From NCBI GenBank assembly GCA_015493185.1, contig WGDQ01000118.1, positions 1-26,929 of the forward strand: a DNA stretch of 26,929 nucleotides, written 5' to 3'. The stretch's first letter is position 1, and each line of letters starts with the position of its first letter. The stretch is from Planctomycetaceae bacterium (GTDB lineage: Bacteria; Planctomycetota; Planctomycetia; Pirellulales; JAEUIK01). The notes under the pieces are model-generated. The model had not been told where the DNA came from. It made no database searches and was given only the letters and a program-made list of their open reading frames with translations. Below are positions 8,775-16,914 of this stretch, piece after piece. The translations under genes and the position numbers were made by a program.

Positions 8775-8797
8775 TGCTTGAGCATGCGCTAAGCATC
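8773..8797 (+). terminator. Hairpin overlapping the stop codon of the first amidase
   Basis: GATGCTT (8773-8779) pairs with AAGCATC (8791-8797), continued inside by AGC/GCT around an ATGC loop, with one bulged G. No T-run follows, so it may be a pause or RNA-stabilising structure rather than an intrinsic terminator. Confidence 0.35.
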
Positions 8798-9069
8798 GCG
8801 CGAGGTGGGGTGGCTGCGGACCACGCAACAGCGCGACTTCCCGACCACGTGATGTCGCGATGTTGCGAAATGCGGTGTCGTCGTAGGTAATGCTGCCGCT
8901 CGATTCCCACGACACATCAGGCTGGGTCGCAGGGCGAGGGCGGCTGGTCGTTTTTTGTCGCCATGGGGATCCTTGTGTTAAGCTCAGCGTGCCGTGCTTT
9001 GCTTTTGGGGAAAGCCGCTACGCTAATGAGTGGTCGCTTCGGTATTTCGAATCAAGGAGGCTCGAAGCT

Positions 9070-10707
9070 ATGAGCCAAACGTCGTCACGCGATCCGTCGT
9101 CGACCAGTATTGGTGGTGCATCTTGGATGGACCGAAGTGCTTCGGAATTGGCTCGGCTCATTGCTGCCGGAGACCTCAGCGCATCGGAGGTAGTTGAGGC
9201 GCACATTGCCCGAATTGAAGCGGTGAACGACCGTTTGAATGCTGTCGTACAAACACGCTTTGACGAAGCGCGACGCGAGGCGGAGCGTGTAGACGCGGAT
9301 CGCCTGGAAGGGAAACCATTGGGGCCGTTGGCCGGCGTACCCATCACGATCAAGGAGTGCTTTCACGTTCAAGGCATGACGGCCACGATTGGCGTGCAAG
9401 GCCTGGGAAACGGCCAAAAGGCCGAACGCGATGGTGTGTTGGTGGCCAAGCTGCGAGCGGCGGGGGCCGTGGTGTTGGGCAAGACGAACGTGCCACAACT
9501 TATGGCCATGATCGAGACAGACAATCCCGTGTATGGTCGGGCAAACAACCCTTGGGATCTACAGCGAAGCCCTGGCGGTTCGAGCGGTGGAGAAGCGGCC
9601 ATCATCGCAGCGGGCGGCTCGATGTTGGGGCTGGGGAACGATTTGGGCGGCAGCATTCGTATGCCCTCGCATGCCTGTGGCATTCATGGTTTGAAACCCA
9701 CTGCGCGACGACTAACCAATTTGGGTGCGGTGCTGAACTTTCGCGGACTCGACACCATGCCCACGCAGCCGGGCCCCTTGGCTCGCCACGTAGCGGATCT
9801 GGAACTTGCGTATCGCATTCTCGCGCGACCGGGCATCGAACACAGTGAAGATCCGAATCTGTCACCCCCTGAACATGACAAAGCAACAGGGGCAACGCAG
9901 GAAGTGCTTGAAGGGCTACGGGGCGGCTATTGGGAAGACGATGGCTACTTTTCCCCGTGTCCCGCGGCACGAAGAGCCGTGCGCGAAGCCGTCGAAGCGC
10001 TGAAGGCCGCGGGCGTGGAAATGCAGCCCATTGAACCGCCTTCTGGTCGCGAGACGATGCGGCTTTTCATGGCACTGCTGACGGCCGACGGTGGAGCCGA
10101 CTTGCGACGGTTGCTGGGAACGAGCCGACGCGATCATCGGATCGCACGCACTTTGATGCTGCTGCGCATTCCACGAGCGATACGACTTCCGATCGCAGTG
10201 ATGTTGGAGCAGTTGGGACAACCTCGCGAGGCTGGGCTGCTGCGGTCGGCTGGTCCTTATTCGGCCGATGCCCACTGGCGGCATTCGCATGAAAAGAACG
10301 AGTTTGCTCAAGCGTTCGGACGGCGAATGGTGCACGATCGCTTGGACTTCGTTGTTTGCCCAACATTTCCGTTGCCCGCATTGCGACATGGTGCAGCCGG
10401 CGATCTCGCAGTGGCAGGGAGCTACTGTATGTTGTTCAATCTGCTAGGAATGCCTGCCGGTACGGTGTCGATCACGCGTGTGCGGCCGGACGAACAGAAC
10501 TCGGAACGGGCCGGTCGGGCGCCCAGCGATCAAAGGGCTCGGGAAGCGGAGGCCGATAGCGCGGGTCTGCCGATGAGCGTGCAAATTGCCGCGCCGTGGT
10601 GGAAAGAACACCGCGTATTGGCAGTAATGCGTGCGCTTGAGGAGGCATTCCGTTCGCGGCCCGACTTTCCCAGCGAACCGCCCATTTCAGGCAGAGCGCC
10701 TTCGTGA
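9070..10707 (+). CDS. Amidase signature family hydrolase (second of a tandem pair)
   Basis: 545 residues. Start ATG 9070 chosen because a perfect AAGGAGG lies at 9054-9060, nine bases upstream; the frame is open upstream to 8890 but that part is not conserved. Triad: K95 in ITIK, cis-Ser S171 in SPGGSSGGEAA, nucleophile S195 in NDLGGSIRMPS. The protein is clearly paralogous to the upstream amidase throughout (PLGPLAGVPxTIKEC, KLRAAGAVVxGKTNxPQL, RSPGGSSGGEAAI, CGIHGLKPT), and both are 545 residues, but they are well diverged, pointing to an old duplication. One residue extra sits between Lys and cis-Ser. The nucleophile loop has NDL where the first copy has TDA, and the C-terminal region differs most, suggesting different substrates. 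Cytosolic; substrate unknown. Confidence 0.9.
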   Translation: MSQTSSRDPSSTSIGGASWMDRSASELARLIAAGDLSASEVVEAHIARIEAVNDRLNAVVQTRFDEARREAERVDADRLEGKPLGPLAGVPITIKECFHVQGMTATIGVQGLGNGQKAERDGVLVAKLRAAGAVVLGKTNVPQLMAMIETDNPVYGRANNPWDLQRSPGGSSGGEAAIIAAGGSMLGLGNDLGGSIRMPSHACGIHGLKPTARRLTNLGAVLNFRGLDTMPTQPGPLARHVADLELAYRILARPGIEHSEDPNLSPPEHDKATGATQEVLEGLRGGYWEDDGYFSPCPAARRAVREAVEALKAAGVEMQPIEPPSGRETMRLFMALLTADGGADLRRLLGTSRRDHRIARTLMLLRIPRAIRLPIAVMLEQLGQPREAGLLRSAGPYSADAHWRHSHEKNEFAQAFGRRMVHDRLDFVVCPTFPLPALRHGAAGDLAVAGSYCMLFNLLGMPAGTVSITRVRPDEQNSERAGRAPSDQRAREAEADSAGLPMSVQIAAPWWKEHRVLAVMRALEEAFRSRPDFPSEPPISGRAPS

Positions 10708-11039
10708 CCCGCCCTAAGCCGAGAGAGCGGCGCGGTCTCCGCCCGACTGATGGTATTGATGTCGGCAGCTTGTAATTCGCTGGGGTTAGCCGGTGGACGG
10801 GTGTGCGGTCGGCCTCAAGAGGGGAGAAGGGGAGAAAGGTCAGCTCCGCCAAAGGCGCGTTACGCGCGGCGGAGGATCTCAGCGAGCGGGAAACTCGGAC
10901 AAGGCGAAAAAATGCCAGAACATCCATGGCATTGTTCGTGTTTGGGCATATCTGAAGGCGGGTAGGCAAGATAAACGTTTTGAGCGGCGTTGGTTCAACG
11001 TGCGGCGACGCGACGTTCAGCGCGATCGGCCGGGTGTGG
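10708..11039. other. Intergenic stretch before the iron operon, no gene found
   Basis: Over 300 bases with only unconvincing short frames. Its right end runs into the feo promoter described separately. Confidence 0.55.
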
Positions 11040-11067
11040 TTGCTCTTGCAGCGGCGGGAGGTACAAT
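11040..11067 (+). promoter_or_regulatory. Predicted sigma-70 promoter of the feo operon
   Basis: TTGCTC (11040-11045) and TACAAT (11062-11067) separated by 16 bases, about 60 bases before the first feoA. Transcription would start near 11074, just ahead of or inside the Fur-like palindrome. Confidence 0.5.
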
Positions 11068-11079
11068 CAGATGCATGAG

Positions 11080-11098
11080 ATTGAGACTTGTTCTCAAT
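11080..11098 (+). promoter_or_regulatory. Fur-box-like operator
   Basis: ATTGAGACTTGTTCTCAAT: a perfect 7-bp inverted repeat with a 5-bp spacer, 19 bases long. The half-sites TGAGA...TCTCA have the same sequence and spacing as common Fur-box variants (TGAGAAT-n-ATTCTCA). It lies just downstream of the predicted -10 element and 31 bases before the feoA start, an apt place for iron-dependent repression of an Fe(II) transporter. Confidence 0.6.
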
Positions 11099-11129
11099 AA
11101 ATCCTCGCAAATTTCCGAGATCGAATGAT

Positions 11130-11378
11130 ATGCCTGCTCTGGACGAACTGATTCCCTTGCAAATGATGCTGCCCGGCCAGCGAGGACGCATTGATAGCGT
11201 GATTGGTCGCGAAGACGACGTGCATCGCTTGCACGAGATGGGGCTCCGCAATGGTCGGCGCATTGAGATGGTGCAGTGCGGGAGCCCGTGCATTGTGCGA
11301 TTGGACGGCCATGCGATTTGTTTTCGGGCCGATGATCTGTTGCAGGTGCTGGTGCGTACCGGAGAACCTGGAGAATAA
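11130..11378 (+). CDS. feoA: FeoA family protein, first copy
   Basis: 82 residues with ATG 11130; the frame extends to a TTG at 11088 but that would place the start inside the Fur-like operator. SH3-like FeoA fold: PGQRGRIDSVIG, then HRLHEMGLRNGRRIEMVQ (the hallmark L-x-E-M-G-L-x-x-G), then SPCIVRLDGHAICFRADD. FeoA is a small cytosolic partner of FeoB needed for Fe(II) uptake. First gene of the operon, six bases before the second feoA. Confidence 0.9.
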   Translation: MPALDELIPLQMMLPGQRGRIDSVIGREDDVHRLHEMGLRNGRRIEMVQCGSPCIVRLDGHAICFRADDLLQVLVRTGEPGE

Positions 11379-11384
11379 TGTGCC

Positions 11385-11618
11385 GTGGCTTCGTTGTGCG
11401 ATCTGTCTGAAGGAGAGCGTGGCCGCGTGTCGCAGATCGTCGGCTCGGACCTGCTTGCCACGCGATTGCTTGAGATGGGGCTGACGCCCGGCGTGGAGGT
11501 GGAAATGCTGGGGCGCGCGCCTCTCGGAGATCCGTTGGAATTCGAGGTTCGCGGCTACCGGCTGTCGTTGCGCAAGAGCGAGGCAAAGCTCGTAACCATC
11601 GAGCCGCTGGAACCATGA
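11385..11618 (+). CDS. feoA: FeoA family protein, second copy
   Basis: 77 residues, GTG start with GGAG about 12 bases upstream. Same fold and hallmarks: GERGRVSQIVG, TRLLEMGLTPGVEVEML, GDPLEFEVRGYRLSLRKSEA. The last of these is the classical FeoA ending and fits better than the first copy, so this may be the canonical FeoA and the upstream one the divergent paralogue. It lies six bases after the first copy and seven before feoB, so all three are surely co-transcribed. Confidence 0.93.
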   Translation: MASLCDLSEGERGRVSQIVGSDLLATRLLEMGLTPGVEVEMLGRAPLGDPLEFEVRGYRLSLRKSEAKLVTIEPLEP

Positions 11619-11625
11619 CGGCCCG

Positions 11626-13956
11626 ATGCTTTGGGAGAAAAACGGCGCCTGCTGCGCTGTTGGGCCGATGATGGCGACGACTTCTTCTGCTAACGCATCT
11701 TCTACCGGCCAACACGTCGAGATCTCCGTGGCGTTGGTTGGCAATCCCAACACGGGCAAGACCACCACGTTTAATGCGTTGGCCGGCGTTCGTCAGCGGG
11801 TGGGCAACTACCCGGGCGTAACGGTTGAGAAGAAGGTTGGTTTTGCCCGGTGGGGAAACGTGCGTCTGCGCGTGGTTGATTTGCCCGGTACGTATAGTTT
11901 GGCCCCGCGGTCGATCGACGAAATGGTGGCGGTCGATGTGCTGCTGGGGCGTCGCGACGACGAGCCCATGCCCGATGTGGTCGTGTCGGTTGTTGATGCC
12001 AGCAATCTAGAACGAAACCTGTATCTGGTGAGCCAGATATTAGAGCTCGGTTTGCCGGTCGTGCTGGCGTTGAACATGACCGACGTTGCCGAGCAGCAGG
12101 GGCACAAGATCGATAGCAAAAAACTATCGCGCAAGCTCGGTATTCCGGTAGTCGAACTTCAGGCGCATCGCCGCCGTGGTATCGACGAGTTGAAAGCGGC
12201 CATTGTCGCCGCGGCACAGGCGTCGCCCCCGGAGCCGGCCAATCCGCTGCCACCAGCGTTTCAGAACGAAGTGGAGCGACTGAGCCGATTGTTGCGGTCG
12301 AGCTCGGAGAGCAACAATGGTCACGCGCCAGGTGGCGCGCCGTTGCCGCGTTACTTGCTGGAACGACTCCTGCTCGACACGAGCGGCTATTTGCAACGAT
12401 CGTTGTTGCCGGGCGAATTCATGAGGCCCGCCGCCGACGCGATTGAAGCTGCCCGCAAGCGGCTGGCTGAGCAGGGCCTGCCCGTGCCCGCTGTGGAAGC
12501 CATGGCCCGATACTGGGTATCAAAGATGCTTGAGGGGACGGTGGATCGGCCGCGGCAACGGCTGCTGACCCTCTCGGATCGGGTGGATCGCGTTTTGACA
12601 CACCGGGTGGTCGGCACGTTGTTTTTCGTGCTTGTGATGGCCTTGATGTTTCAGAGCGTGTTTCAGTGGGCTGTGCCGGCAATGGACGCCATTGATGCCG
12701 GCGTTGGAGTGGTGGGCAATTGGATCGAGTCTCATATGGCCGAAGGCACCCTCAGAAGCCTGCTGGTCGACGGTGTGATTGCCGGTGTGGGTGGGGTGCT
12801 GGTGTTTTTGCCGCAGATTTTCATTTTGTTTTTCTTCATCGGCATTTTAGAAGATTGCGGCTATATGGCCCGGGCTGCGTATCTGATGGACAAGCTGATG
12901 TCGCGCGTGGGGCTGAGCGGCAAATCGTTCATTCCGCTGCTGTCGTCGTTCGCTTGCGCGATCCCGGGCATTATGGCGGCGCGAGTCATTGAAAACCGCC
13001 GCGACCGCTTGACGACCATTCTTGTGGCACCACTGATGACGTGCAGCGCACGGCTTCCGGTTTACACGGTGCTGATCGCGGCCTTCGTGCCCCAACGCAG
13101 CATGCTGGGTGGGTTGGTTGGTTTACAAGGCTTGACGCTGGCGGCCATGTATGTGTTGGGCATTGTGATGGCGGTAACGGTGGCCCTGGTGCTGAAGAAA
13201 ACATTGTTTCGCGGGGCGACGCCCCCGTTTGTAATGGAACTGCCGAGCTACAAATGGCCCTCGCCGATGACGGTGATTTCCCGGATGATCGAGCGAGGCT
13301 GGGCCTTTGTGCGGCGAGCCGGCACGGTGATTCTGGCCGTATCGATCGTGGTTTGGGCGGCCCTCTATTTTCCGCATGACAAGGAGCGCGTCGAAACACC
13401 GTTTGCGAAACAACAAAGCCGATTGACCTCGGCGTTGGAGCAACTGGACGCAGACGATCCACGGCGCGAGCGAATCGCAGCGGAATTGCGCGAGGTAGAG
13501 AACGAAATTCTGAGCGAATACAGCCGCCAAAGCTATCTGGGCCGATTGGGCCACGCGATCGAACCGGTGGTCAGACCGCTGGGGTGGGATTGGCGGATCG
13601 GCTGTGCGGTGCTGGCATCGTTTCCGGCCCGCGAAGTGGTGATCGCCACGTTGGGAGTGATTTATAACTTGGGAGAGGAGCTCGACCCGACCGATCGCGA
13701 GGCGGCCACGCGATTGCAAACAGCGCTGCGCAGCGCGACGTGGGACGACACGGGGCAACCCGTATTCAACGTGCCGGTGGCGTTGTCGATCATGGTGTTT
13801 TTCGCACTTTGCGCGCAGTGCGCATCAACATTGGTCGTGATTCAGCGCGAAACCGGTCGCTGGAGCTGGAGTTTGTTCACGTTTGTCTATATGACAACGC
13901 TGGCCTACCTGGCTGCGTGGATAACGTACCGCACGGGAATGTGGCTTTTTGGTTGA
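11626..13956 (+). CDS. feoB: Ferrous iron transport protein B
   Basis: 776 residues, the normal length. Inner-membrane Fe(II) permease with an N-terminal G protein domain. G1 GNPNTGKT at 39-46, G2 region NYPGVTVEKK, G3 DLPG at 85-88, G4 NMTD at 150-153. The G5 position reads QAHRRRG where many FeoB proteins have a Ser-Ala motif. A helical spacer domain follows, then the membrane part with two Gate regions (FLPQIFILFFFIGILEDCGYMARAAYLMD; PVYTVLIAAF) and the conserved FACAIPGIMAAR and CAQCASTLVVIQRETG segments. The start is ambiguous: ATG 11626 has no clear ribosome binding site, and ATG 11668 or 11671 would remove 14-15 poorly conserved residues. Regulation is expected through the Fur-like site upstream of the operon. 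Confidence 0.97.
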   Translation: MLWEKNGACCAVGPMMATTSSANASSTGQHVEISVALVGNPNTGKTTTFNALAGVRQRVGNYPGVTVEKKVGFARWGNVRLRVVDLPGTYSLAPRSIDEMVAVDVLLGRRDDEPMPDVVVSVVDASNLERNLYLVSQILELGLPVVLALNMTDVAEQQGHKIDSKKLSRKLGIPVVELQAHRRRGIDELKAAIVAAAQASPPEPANPLPPAFQNEVERLSRLLRSSSESNNGHAPGGAPLPRYLLERLLLDTSGYLQRSLLPGEFMRPAADAIEAARKRLAEQGLPVPAVEAMARYWVSKMLEGTVDRPRQRLLTLSDRVDRVLTHRVVGTLFFVLVMALMFQSVFQWAVPAMDAIDAGVGVVGNWIESHMAEGTLRSLLVDGVIAGVGGVLVFLPQIFILFFFIGILEDCGYMARAAYLMDKLMSRVGLSGKSFIPLLSSFACAIPGIMAARVIENRRDRLTTILVAPLMTCSARLPVYTVLIAAFVPQRSMLGGLVGLQGLTLAAMYVLGIVMAVTVALVLKKTLFRGATPPFVMELPSYKWPSPMTVISRMIERGWAFVRRAGTVILAVSIVVWAALYFPHDKERVETPFAKQQSRLTSALEQLDADDPRRERIAAELREVENEILSEYSRQSYLGRLGHAIEPVVRPLGWDWRIGCAVLASFPAREVVIATLGVIYNLGEELDPTDREAATRLQTALRSATWDDTGQPVFNVPVALSIMVFFALCAQCASTLVVIQRETGRWSWSLFTFVYMTTLAYLAAWITYRTGMWLFG

Positions 13957-14087
13957 GACCCCTCAGAACATGCGTTCGAAGCCGAGGGAAGAAGGGGGGA
14001 CGCTGAATCGGCGATCGCAGTTGTTTTGGCTGCGCAGTATACCCTCCCCAAGGGGTTTATCAGGTATGGCAGAGCCGAGAGGCCGCA

Positions 14088-14390
14088 ATGCTTAATTGGC
14101 AAAACGTGCTGACGCTGGTAGTGGTGGTGGGTGCAGCGGCCTATTTGCTGTTGCTGGCCTGGCGATCATTTCGCAGCCGCGAGGGATGTCCGACATGCAC
14201 AGGCTGCGCTTCAGCAGGCGCTCCGGCCGCCACGATATCGGGATCAGGCGAAACACCGCGCGACGGTCGACAGTTGCCGATCGTGCCCTTAGAAGCAGTG
14301 CACGCTCGGGCATCGGATCAGCCAGGACGTCAAGGCACTGTGACCGGCCCTGAGTTATCGCCTTCCAAGTCAGCAACAAACGCCGATTGA
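14088..14390 (+). CDS. FeoB-associated Cys-rich membrane protein
   Basis: 100 residues. Starts MLNWQNVLTL, runs through one hydrophobic helix (residues 8-25), then a basic boundary (WRSFRSREG) and a Cys cluster CPTCTGC (C34, C37, C40). This is the pattern of the small FeoB-associated Cys-rich membrane proteins, which sit downstream of feoB in many bacteria and are thought to take the place of FeoC or help deliver iron. The tail after the Cys cluster (about 60 residues, Gly/Ser/Pro-rich) is longer than usual. It lies 131 bases after feoB on the same strand, probably in the same operon. Confidence 0.8.
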   Translation: MLNWQNVLTLVVVVGAAAYLLLLAWRSFRSREGCPTCTGCASAGAPAATISGSGETPRDGRQLPIVPLEAVHARASDQPGRQGTVTGPELSPSKSATNAD

Positions 14391-14806
14391 CCTGCGGCGC
14401 CGATGCGCCACGATGCAATGGCGATGCGTGGCACGCGAGAAAGAATGGGCGGACCGCCGCACGTGCCGCTGCCCCTCGTGCGGCGATCCATGTGCTTGGC
14501 TGTCTACACAGCGGGGCGTCGCGGTTGACGAGCCGCTTTGTGGCGGTGGCAATTGTCGAATTCTGGCCGCGAAACCCTTGCTAATAAGACGACCTGGTTT
14601 CACAGGTGCACGGGACGCGTTGGCGATGCGCGTGCCCGTTCGGTATGTCTCTGTGTGTCGGCCAGTGCCTTCGGCTTTGCGACCGGTTTCGTTTTCCACA
14701 CGCTGACGGTGCCGCACATTGGCTTATGCGGAACGAAGACGCGGGGCTCCGAATACGGTGATCGCCATAGCCGAAACTACCACCGACTCGACCACAATAG
14801 AGCCGG
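14391..14806. other. Intergenic stretch with one doubtful Cys-rich open frame
   Basis: About 415 bases between convergent units. It starts with a GC hairpin (GGCGC 14396-14400, GCGCC 14405-14409). The only frame of interest is 14413-14706 (+), listed separately at low confidence. Confidence 0.5.
14413..14706 (+). CDS. Doubtful Cys-rich open reading frame
   Basis: 97 codons from an ATG without a clear ribosome binding site. The first 30 residues (MQWRCVAREKEW ... CRCPSCGDPC) carry Cys at 5, 18, 20, 23 and 27, with CPxCG-type spacing as in small zinc ribbons, and two more Cys follow at 43 and 48. The second half is Arg/Val/Pro-rich and looks non-coding. It follows the FeoB-associated gene by 22 bases on the same strand. 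I would not rely on it as a gene. Confidence 0.2.
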   Translation: MQWRCVAREKEWADRRTCRCPSCGDPCAWLSTQRGVAVDEPLCGGGNCRILAAKPLLIRRPGFTGARDALAMRVPVRYVSVCRPVPSALRPVSFSTR

Positions 14807-15811
14807 CTACTGAGCGCCACCTGACTCGGTAGCATTGCCAATTTGAGCGTAAGCAGTCAGCTCCGGCGAGTCGCTGGGATCGAGATCGGTCTTGATGCGA
14901 ATCTTGCAACTCATTTTGCCTTTGTGCTCGCCAGCCGTGAATGTGATGCGGACCGTGTGGACCGGCAGAGCTCTGTCTATCGTTTTGAACGTAAAGCAAC
15001 GGTCGTCGCACTCGACATCGAGAATACGAAACGGACGCTTGCCACGGACGACCACGTTTTTGGTAATGGTTTGTCCGGGTTCGACAACACCAAGGAACAA
15101 TGAAGCAGGTGTTACGGTGATGGCGGGCTCAATGCGTCCTTCGATGGTTACGGGAAACCGGGTAGCGCGACGATCGTTTGTGCGCACCCACAACTGGTCG
15201 TTGAGATAGCCGACCGGCGCGTTTTCTTTGAGGCGAACGATCAGTTCGTAGCTCACCTGGCCGAAGCCACGACTTGTTTCTCGTACCTCGGCCGTGACGT
15301 ATGGATTGGATGGCTCGACACCGGTAATGGCCCAATCGTCGCGACCTGCGTAGCGCACAGCAATGACTTGCTGTACAGGTTGGCCATGCTCGACCGACCC
15401 GAACAGCGCGGCGGGTGGGTCGAGTACCACATCGCTGCGGATATAGCCCGATACCTGTAATCGCACTTCCGCGTAGAACGGTTGGTCGAACGTGACGGTG
15501 ACCGTGGCGCTTTTGTGCCCGAGGAATGCGCGAGTATTGAAGCGAGCAATCAATTCAGACGTTTCGTGGGTCTTCAGGGTGCGTTTGGTGATTTCGGGCG
15601 ACGTGCAGCCGCAACTTGATCGTACCGAGGCGATGTGTACGTCTTCTTTGTAGAGATTGGTGATGCGGAAGCGGTGTTCTACCTTCGAGCCTCGGGCAAC
15701 CGCACCGAAGTCGTGGCTCGTGGCATCGAACATTTTTTCGGCCCACTGCTGAGCATGGGCAGCGGGCACGACGCAAACGATCAACAGAGCAGCCAAACCA
15801 CGGTGAAGCAT
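14807..15811 (-). CDS. Secreted DUF1573 domain protein
   Basis: 334 residues from the ATG at 15811, chosen because GGAGAAA lies 7 bases upstream of it; an ATG five codons earlier (15826) has no such site. Signal peptide MLHRGLAALLIVCVVPAAHA, cleaved before QQWAEK, so the protein is exported. The mature protein starts with the DUF1573 pattern: HDFGAVARGSKVEHRFRITN followed by SSCGCTSPEI, an Ig/MSP-like beta sandwich. A second similar unit begins near PAALFGSVEHGQ and a third near PASLFLGVVEPGQTI, so it is probably three consecutive beta sandwiches. The role of DUF1573 proteins is unknown; in planctomycetes they are numerous and envelope-associated. Transcribed alone, convergent with the feo operon. 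Confidence 0.88.
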   Translation of the reverse strand: MLHRGLAALLIVCVVPAAHAQQWAEKMFDATSHDFGAVARGSKVEHRFRITNLYKEDVHIASVRSSCGCTSPEITKRTLKTHETSELIARFNTRAFLGHKSATVTVTFDQPFYAEVRLQVSGYIRSDVVLDPPAALFGSVEHGQPVQQVIAVRYAGRDDWAITGVEPSNPYVTAEVRETSRGFGQVSYELIVRLKENAPVGYLNDQLWVRTNDRRATRFPVTIEGRIEPAITVTPASLFLGVVEPGQTITKNVVVRGKRPFRILDVECDDRCFTFKTIDRALPVHTVRITFTAGEHKGKMSCKIRIKTDLDPSDSPELTAYAQIGNATESGGAQ

Positions 15812-16914
15812 CGGGCTTTCTCCCATTTGGGCCGGCGTACGGGCTGTAAGAAAAACGGGGGTTACGAATCCAGCGGGCGGCGCGTTTCAGCAGCAGCGAA
15901 GGAACCAAAACGGAGTAGATGCTGTCGAGTTCAACAAATCTGCCACGACGTTCACGTTGGCAGTCGGACGCTCTGGCGTGCCGGCGGCCGAGAATGGCAG
16001 CGTGGCACGGTCCTCTCGCAACCAGGATTCGCGTAGGTGGGGATGTTTCGAAACCTCTTTGTGGGCTCGCTTTACGTGTGGGGCGTGTGGAGCAGTTAAC
16101 AAGCGGGGCGGCAAACTGTAGCGGTCATGCCGAAATCGTGTCAAGTTCTTTTGTCGCTAGAAGTAACGGTCGGCGATCAACCGGCACAGCACAATGGCAT
16201 GGTTTGCGTTGATTCGCAGCGATGATCGTGGCAGCCACAAGTTTCGGCAAAACGGCGGAGTAAAACAGGACTGGAGCGATGTCGGCTACTCGGATGCGTG
16301 ATTGCAGTGAACAAGAGCTGTTTGTCTCAATTATTTTGCCAACGGCATTTTCCTCGCGTGCCCTCCTTGTGCCATGCTCAAGACCCATGCCCGGATGATT
16401 GGTTGCTGGTGCTTGGCGCTGGATACTGGATAGCTGCCGGATCCGGTGGTTGTTCGGCTGCTTATTTCCCGATCGCCGGCTTGCATGGGCGAACGAGCGG
16501 CAATGATTCGATACTCGCGTGTTTGCAATTTCCTGTTCGGTTTGTGCCGCAAGGCAACCTGAATGGTCTCGAAAACATTCCGTTCCCGCCGAGGTTGACA
16601 GATAGGTTGGTTTTCCACTCTGCGGCCGCTGAAGCGCGTCATGCCGGGCAGGCTTTGCAGGTGGGAACGATCCTGCTCAAATTAGCGTACAATGCGTGAT
16701 CGTGTTACGGTGCTGCTCGGCCGGTCGGAGCAGTTTGTAGCACGATTGCGTGTCGCATTCATTCTACTACGGATCGCGGCTGTAAGCGGGCAACGGAGAC
16801 TTCCAGCAAGTCGGGATTCGGGCCGATGAAAGCAGGAGTTTTGCAAGAAGCCCGTGGACCGATAGCTGGCCACGATACGGTGCCCCCGATAAGCCCGAAG
16901 GACGAGGTTGTGTT
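15812..16914. other. Long intergenic stretch, no gene found
   Basis: About 1.1 kb between divergently transcribed genes. Several open frames of 60-130 codons exist on both strands (for instance 16298-16699 plus), but none has a domain, a signal peptide or a good ribosome binding site, and they overlap one another on opposite strands. I could not identify tRNA, ncRNA or mobile-element remains. Confidence 0.55.

Noticed and set aside
8890..9069. N-terminal extension of the second amidase
   Set aside because: A perfect ribosome binding site precedes ATG 9070 and the extension is not family-like.
16298..16699. 133-codon plus-strand frame in the gap before the thioredoxin-NHL gene
   Set aside because: No domain, no ribosome binding site, and overlapped by a similarly long minus-strand frame.
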